From Cypionkella sp. (GTDB lineage Bacteria > Pseudomonadota > Alphaproteobacteria > Rhodobacterales > Rhodobacteraceae), in NCBI GenBank assembly GCA_023255415.1, contig JALRIN010000018.1:1-52019 (forward strand): a stretch of DNA of 52,019 nucleotides, read 5' to 3'. The position numbers and the translations under genes are program-made. Each line of letters starts with the position of its first letter. The stretch's first letter is position 1. Shown one piece after another: positions 48,621 through 52,019 of this stretch. The notes beneath the pieces are model-generated. The model did not search any database. It was not told the origin of the DNA and saw nothing but the letters and a program-made list of their open reading frames with translations.

Positions 48621-49297
48621 TCGAAATTGGCAATCTTTGCAAAAGCTTTACCCTGCACAACCAAGGCTCGGCGGTTATTGAGGTGATGCACAACGCCCAG
48701 CTTTGGGTGGCTGCTGGCGAATGCGTGGGGTTGATCGGGGCCTCGGGGGCGGGGAAATCGACGCTAATGCGGATGGTTTGGGGCAATTATCTGGCCTCTT
48801 CGGGCTTTATTCGGGTTGGCGATCTGGATGTGGCCCAAGCAGCCCCGCGCCAGATCATCGCCCTGCGGCGCGAGACTTTGGGCTATGTCAGCCAATTTTT
48901 GCGGGTGGTGCCGCGGGTGGCGACGCTGGATGTGGTGGCAGAACCCTTGCTGGCGCTGGGCATTCCAGCAGATACCGCCCGCGCGCGTGCCGCAGCCTTG
49001 CTGGCGCGGTTGAACATCCCGCAGCGGCTTTGGGCGCTGTCGCCCACCACTTTTTCGGGCGGCGAGCAGCAGCGCGTCAATATCGCGCGCGGCTTTGCCC
49101 ATAGCTATCCGGCGCTGTTGCTGGACGAGCCCACCGCCAGCCTTGATGCGGCCAACCGCGAGGTGGTGCTGGCACTGATCGAAGAGGCCAAGGCGCGCGG
49201 TGCGGCGATCTTGGGGATTTTCCACGACGAGGCCGCGCGCGACCGCGTCTGTGACCGCGTTGTCGATGTGCGCGACTTTGCGGTGCAGGCGGCATGA
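48617..49297 (+). CDS. phnL: phosphonate C-P lyase ATPase PhnL
   Basis: A 226-residue ABC-type ATPase required with PhnGHI for the nucleosidase step. Walker A is GASGAGKSTLMRMVWG, the signature is FSGGEQQRVNIARGFA and Walker B is LLLDEPTASLD. The frame extends upstream into the corA gene; the ATG at 48617 (MIEIGNLCKSF) overlaps the corA stop. Its stop overlaps phnN by four bases. Confidence 0.94.
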   Translation: MIEIGNLCKSFTLHNQGSAVIEVMHNAQLWVAAGECVGLIGASGAGKSTLMRMVWGNYLASSGFIRVGDLDVAQAAPRQIIALRRETLGYVSQFLRVVPRVATLDVVAEPLLALGIPADTARARAAALLARLNIPQRLWALSPTTFSGGEQQRVNIARGFAHSYPALLLDEPTASLDAANREVVLALIEEAKARGAAILGIFHDEAARDRVCDRVVDVRDFAVQAA

Positions 49298-49827
49298 CGG
49301 GGCGGCTTTTTGTCGTGGTGGGGCCTTCGGGCGCGGGCAAAGACACGTTGATTGCGGGGGCAATGGCTGCAAACCCCGCGCTGCATTGGGCGCGCCGGGT
49401 GATCACACGCCCCGAGGTGGCGGGAGGGGAACCCTTTGAAGGCGTTTCCAGACCCCAGTTCGATCAACGCTTGGCGCGCGGCGATTTTGCGCTGCACTGG
49501 CAGGCGCATGGGCTGCACTATGGCGTGCCATTAACCGAGCTTGCGCCCTTGCAAGACGGGCGGTCTGTGGTGCTGAACGGCTCGCGTCGGGCTTTGGCGA
49601 AGGGGCTTGCGGCCTATCCTGACCTGATCGTTTTGCACATCACCGTGCCGCTGCCGCTTTTGGCGCAGCGCCTTGCTGCGCGTGGCCGCGAAAGCCTGGC
49701 CGAAATCACCGACCGTCTGGCGCGCGCCGATACCGCGCTGCCGCAGGGGGTGCGGGCTGTCGAAATTGCCAATGACACCACCCCCGAGGCAGGCATCGCG
49801 CTTTTGTCTCAGGCGCTCAGGGGATAG
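49294..49827 (+). CDS. phnN: ribose 1,5-bisphosphokinase PhnN
   Basis: A 177-residue P-loop kinase that phosphorylates ribose 1,5-bisphosphate to PRPP, closing the C-P lyase pathway. Walker A is VVGPSGAGKDTLIAGA; ARRVITRPEVAGGEPFEGVS is the guanylate-kinase-like substrate region. It overlaps phnL (ATGA), and its end overlaps the convergent DUF1045 gene by 19 bases. Confidence 0.95.
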   Translation: MTGRLFVVVGPSGAGKDTLIAGAMAANPALHWARRVITRPEVAGGEPFEGVSRPQFDQRLARGDFALHWQAHGLHYGVPLTELAPLQDGRSVVLNGSRRALAKGLAAYPDLIVLHITVPLPLLAQRLAARGRESLAEITDRLARADTALPQGVRAVEIANDTTPEAGIALLSQALRG

Positions 49828-50486
49828 CGGTGCAACAGATGAAACCGCCCCATGGCATCCTCGCCGCACAGGCACAGATCCTGCACCTCAAAGGGCTGTG
49901 GAATCAGGCCCGTGAAATGCGTGCGCGCGGCGGGGATCAAAACTTCGGCTTGCGGCGGCGTCAGCGCGCCCGAAAGCGTGAGATGGAACTGAAACTCTTC
50001 CATTACAAAGGGATAGCCATAGGTATCGAGCAATTCACGCTGCCGATGGCTCAGGCTTTCGGGACGGCGACGGGCGTATTCGGCGGCGGTCAGTGCAGCG
50101 CGATAGGGTTCCAGCGCGCGCACAACCTCGCTTGCCAGGGCTTGCAACTGATCTTGCGCCCCCAGCGGCGTCAGCGCCAGAAAGCCGTGGTGATGGCTCA
50201 GCTCCAGCCCAGCCAGCCGCAGCGGCGCCAATTGCCCCGCAAGCGCGCGCAGACCTTGGGTCAGATCTTGCAGTCCCAGCCCCTCGGTCAGCCGAAACGG
50301 CGCTTTCAACGTGCCGTGAAAGCCGTATTTGCGCGGATCTTCGGTCAGCTTGGCCAAGGCAGCGGGCAAAGCTTGCGCAGCCCTTTGCCCGCGCGGCATA
50401 TCCCAGCCCAGCCAAGCTGCGGCGGCATCGGCAAAAGCCCCCTCGCGCGGGGCGTAATAGATCGCATAGCGTTTCATCTGGTCCAT
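49809..50486 (-). CDS. DUF1045 phosphonate-associated 2H-phosphoesterase-like protein
   Basis: A 225-residue member of the DUF1045 family that is regularly found in phn operons. Two H-x-T motifs, His57-Gly-Thr59 in GFHGTLKAPF and His168-Leu-Thr170 in FQFHLTLSG, are the hallmark of 2H phosphoesterases. As no phnP is seen here, opening the 1,2-cyclic ribose phosphate is a reasonable proposal, but it is not established by the sequence. It is divergent from phnM2 and convergent with phnN (19-base 3' overlap). A start at 50477 (MKRYAIYYAP) is an alternative. Confidence 0.85.
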   Translation of the reverse strand: MDQMKRYAIYYAPREGAFADAAAAWLGWDMPRGQRAAQALPAALAKLTEDPRKYGFHGTLKAPFRLTEGLGLQDLTQGLRALAGQLAPLRLAGLELSHHHGFLALTPLGAQDQLQALASEVVRALEPYRAALTAAEYARRRPESLSHRQRELLDTYGYPFVMEEFQFHLTLSGALTPPQAEVLIPAARTHFTGLIPQPFEVQDLCLCGEDAMGRFHLLHRYPLSA

Positions 50487-50507
50487 AACCTGCCCTTTAA
50501 ACCGCTT

Positions 50508-50525
50508 TCGTCACATTCCTGTGAC
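50508..50525. promoter_or_regulatory. PHO-box-like repeat between DUF1045 and phnM2
   Basis: TCGTCAC-ATTC-CTGTGAC has two half-sites with 11-base phase. The same bases also form the inverted repeat CGTCACATTCCTGTGACG. It ends 53 bases before the phnM2 ATG and begins 21 bases from the DUF1045 start. Confidence 0.5.
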
Positions 50526-50578
50526 GCTTCTATGCCCATTTGCGCAGATGCGCGACCACCTCAATCAAGGCCCCTGAT

Positions 50579-51721
50579 ATGACCGAAACCATTCTCGCCA
50601 ATGCCAAACTTATCCTGCCAAGCGAAGTGATCCATGGCAGCCTGCGGATTGAAGGCGGCGTGATCACCGCGCTAGATCAGGGCGCTGGCGTGCCGGCAGG
50701 TGCTATGGATTGTGATGGCGATTTCGTCAGCCCCGGCCTGATCGAGCTGCACACCGATAATCTGGAACGCCATATCGAACCGCGCCCCAAGGTCAGCTGG
50801 CCGCATACAAGCGCTATCATCGCCCATGATGCAGAACTTGCAAGTGTCGGTATTACAACGGTTTATGACGCGCTGCGGGTGGGGTCGGTGGTGTCAAACA
50901 CCAAGGCCAATTACGGCGAATATGCCCGCCTGTTGGCCGATGAGATCTTGGATCTGCGCCACAAAGGCGCGCTGCGCATCAGCCATTTTCTGCATCTGCG
51001 CGCCGAGGTCTGCTCGGAAACCCTGACGGCAGAGCTGGCGAAATTTGGCCCCGAAGACCGCATCGGCATCGTCAGCCTGATGGATCACACCCCCGGCCAG
51101 CGGCAGTTTCGCGACATGACCCAGCTGCGCGCCTATGTCTGCGGCAAGCATGGCCTGTCCGAGCATGAATTCCAAGACCATGTCGCGGGGCAAATCGCGC
51201 TGACCCAAAGGCTTGGGGTCGAACACGAGGCCGCAGCCGTGCAAGCGGCGCGCCGCTTTGGTGCGGTGCTGGCCAGCCATGATGACACCACCGCAGATCA
51301 GGTCGCAACCTCGGCCCGCCACGGCGTAGGCTTTGCCGAATTCCCCACCAGCCTTGAGGCCGCAAGCGCCTGCCGTGCCGCCGGCATCGCTGTGATGATG
51401 GGCGCGCCCAACCTGATCCGCGGCGGCTCGCATTCGGGCAATGTCGCGGCCCAGGATTTGGCAAAAGCCGATCTGCTGGATATCGTCTCGTCCGATTATG
51501 TGCCCTCGGCGCTGTTGTCGGCGGCGCTGCGCTTGGGCGATATCTGGGGCGATCTGGCGCGGGGAATCCGCACGGTGACAGCGGCCCCGGCGGCTGCCAC
51601 TGGCCTTTGCGACCGCGGTGCGCTTGGTCTTGGCCAACGCGGCGATGTCATCCGCATCAAACCTTTTGCCGACAGCGCCCGCCTGCTGGGCACCTGGGTG
51701 CAGGGCCAGCGCGTCGGCTAA
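50579..51721 (+). CDS. phnM: RPnTP diphosphatase PhnM (orthodox form)
   Basis: A 380-residue amidohydrolase that converts ribose 1-methylphosphonate 5-triphosphate to the 5-phosphate and pyrophosphate. GLIELHTDNLERHIEPRP (His58, Asp60) and MDHTPGQRQFRDM match E. coli PhnM closely; ASHDDTTADQV and IVSSDYVPSALL hold further metal ligands. The ATG at 50579 follows AAGGCCCC; an upstream in-frame start lies at 50540 without homology. It is single-gene, after a Pho-like repeat. Confidence 0.94.
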   Translation: MTETILANAKLILPSEVIHGSLRIEGGVITALDQGAGVPAGAMDCDGDFVSPGLIELHTDNLERHIEPRPKVSWPHTSAIIAHDAELASVGITTVYDALRVGSVVSNTKANYGEYARLLADEILDLRHKGALRISHFLHLRAEVCSETLTAELAKFGPEDRIGIVSLMDHTPGQRQFRDMTQLRAYVCGKHGLSEHEFQDHVAGQIALTQRLGVEHEAAAVQAARRFGAVLASHDDTTADQVATSARHGVGFAEFPTSLEAASACRAAGIAVMMGAPNLIRGGSHSGNVAAQDLAKADLLDIVSSDYVPSALLSAALRLGDIWGDLARGIRTVTAAPAAATGLCDRGALGLGQRGDVIRIKPFADSARLLGTWVQGQRVG

Positions 51722-51836
51722 GATCAGCTTCTATAACGGTTAAATCCCCTAAGACTTTGGCGGTCAGGGGCGAGCCTTTGCGACAACTGAAAGTTTAAAC
51801 CATTGATGTGGAAGACTGCGAGCCACGTCAAGTAAT

Positions 51837-51910
51837 TGGAGGCGGGTATCGGAATCGAACCGATCTACATGGATTTGCAATCCAGCGCATAGCCTGCCTG
51901 CCCACCCGCC
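51837..51910 (-). tRNA. tRNA-Cys (GCA)
   Basis: The reverse complement starts GGCGGGT and ends ACCCGCC-T-CCA, a perfect acceptor stem with encoded CCA (51837-51839). The anticodon loop TTGCAAA carries GCA (Cys). The T arm reads GGTTCGATTCC. It is 74 nt long. Confidence 0.96.
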
Positions 51911-51988
51911 TCAACGTCTTGAGGCAATAGGGGAAACTCGCGAAGGGTGCAAGGGGGGAAACACGCAAAGCCAGCGCGTAAATGCAAA

Positions 51989-52010
51989 CGGCCGCCCCGA
52001 AGGACGGCCG
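51989..52010. terminator. hairpin at window end
   Basis: The arms CGGCCG (51989-51994) and CGGCCG (52005-52010) are followed by ATTTG and preceded by CAAA on the plus strand. It is probably a terminator for a gene beyond the window. The 78 bases between tRNA-Cys and it show nothing else. Confidence 0.5.
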
Positions 52011-52019
52011 ATTTGATAC

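Overview
The window looks like chromosomal DNA of an alphaproteobacterium of the Rhodobacteraceae (Rhodobacter/Paracoccus-like). The grounds are GC-rich coding DNA with many 1-4 base stop/start overlaps, the block infA-maf-RNase E/G-yacG next to tRNA-Phe, an Lrp-type regulator divergent from a PutA without its own DNA-binding domain, the biotin transporter set bioM-bioN-bioY, and an alphaproteobacterial phn cluster with DUF1045 and two phnM genes. No rRNA, CRISPR array or complete mobile element was seen. The only foreign-looking stretch is the AT-richer first 424 bases, which abut the 3' end of tRNA-Phe.

Layout. 1-860: degraded low-GC flank, tRNA-Phe, and a structured non-coding stretch. 861-5423 (minus strand): yacG, RNase E/G, maf, infA, then nitrilase, GNAT and SnoaL-like genes and putR. 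5519-9760 (plus): putA and a rhomboid protease. 9821-14773 (minus): an inositol-monophosphatase-family gene, a marR-emrA-emrB efflux operon and metR. 14862-18491 (plus): metF, aroQ, a short AMP-dependent ligase and a thiolase-like gene, the last two converging on bioM-bioN-bioY (minus, 18488-20342). This biotin-associated block is bracketed by two direct copies of a 37-base repeat. 20509-26060: gabT divergent from dprA and topA.

26064-32768 is a choline-to-glycine-betaine locus. A choline ABC transporter (choX-choW-choV, minus) is divergent from betI-betB-betA (plus), with a BetI-like palindrome between them. A DUF465 gene with a perfect FNR-type box follows.

33084-51721 is a phosphorus and phosphonate region. 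An ABC importer of unassigned substrate (minus) is divergent from phnC-phnD-phnE1-phnE2 and a hexapeptide acyltransferase, with PhoB-like 11-base-phased repeats between them. Then come phnM1 and phnF (minus), divergent from phnG-H-I-J-K, a corA-like gene, phnL and phnN. A 2H-phosphoesterase-fold DUF1045 gene (minus) is divergent from a second phnM. Together these would import phosphonates, form and cleave the ribosyl-phosphonate triphosphate intermediate, and return ribose phosphate to metabolism. No phnP is visible, and DUF1045 sits where a cyclic phosphodiesterase would be expected. tRNA-Cys closes the window.

The items most worth a second look are: the thiolase-like protein that lacks its second catalytic cysteine beside biotin-uptake genes and bracketed by the repeat; CorA translationally coupled inside the C-P lyase operon; two divergent PhnM paralogues; the unassigned importer that may share Pho control with phnCDE; and the FNR box ahead of a DUF465 gene.
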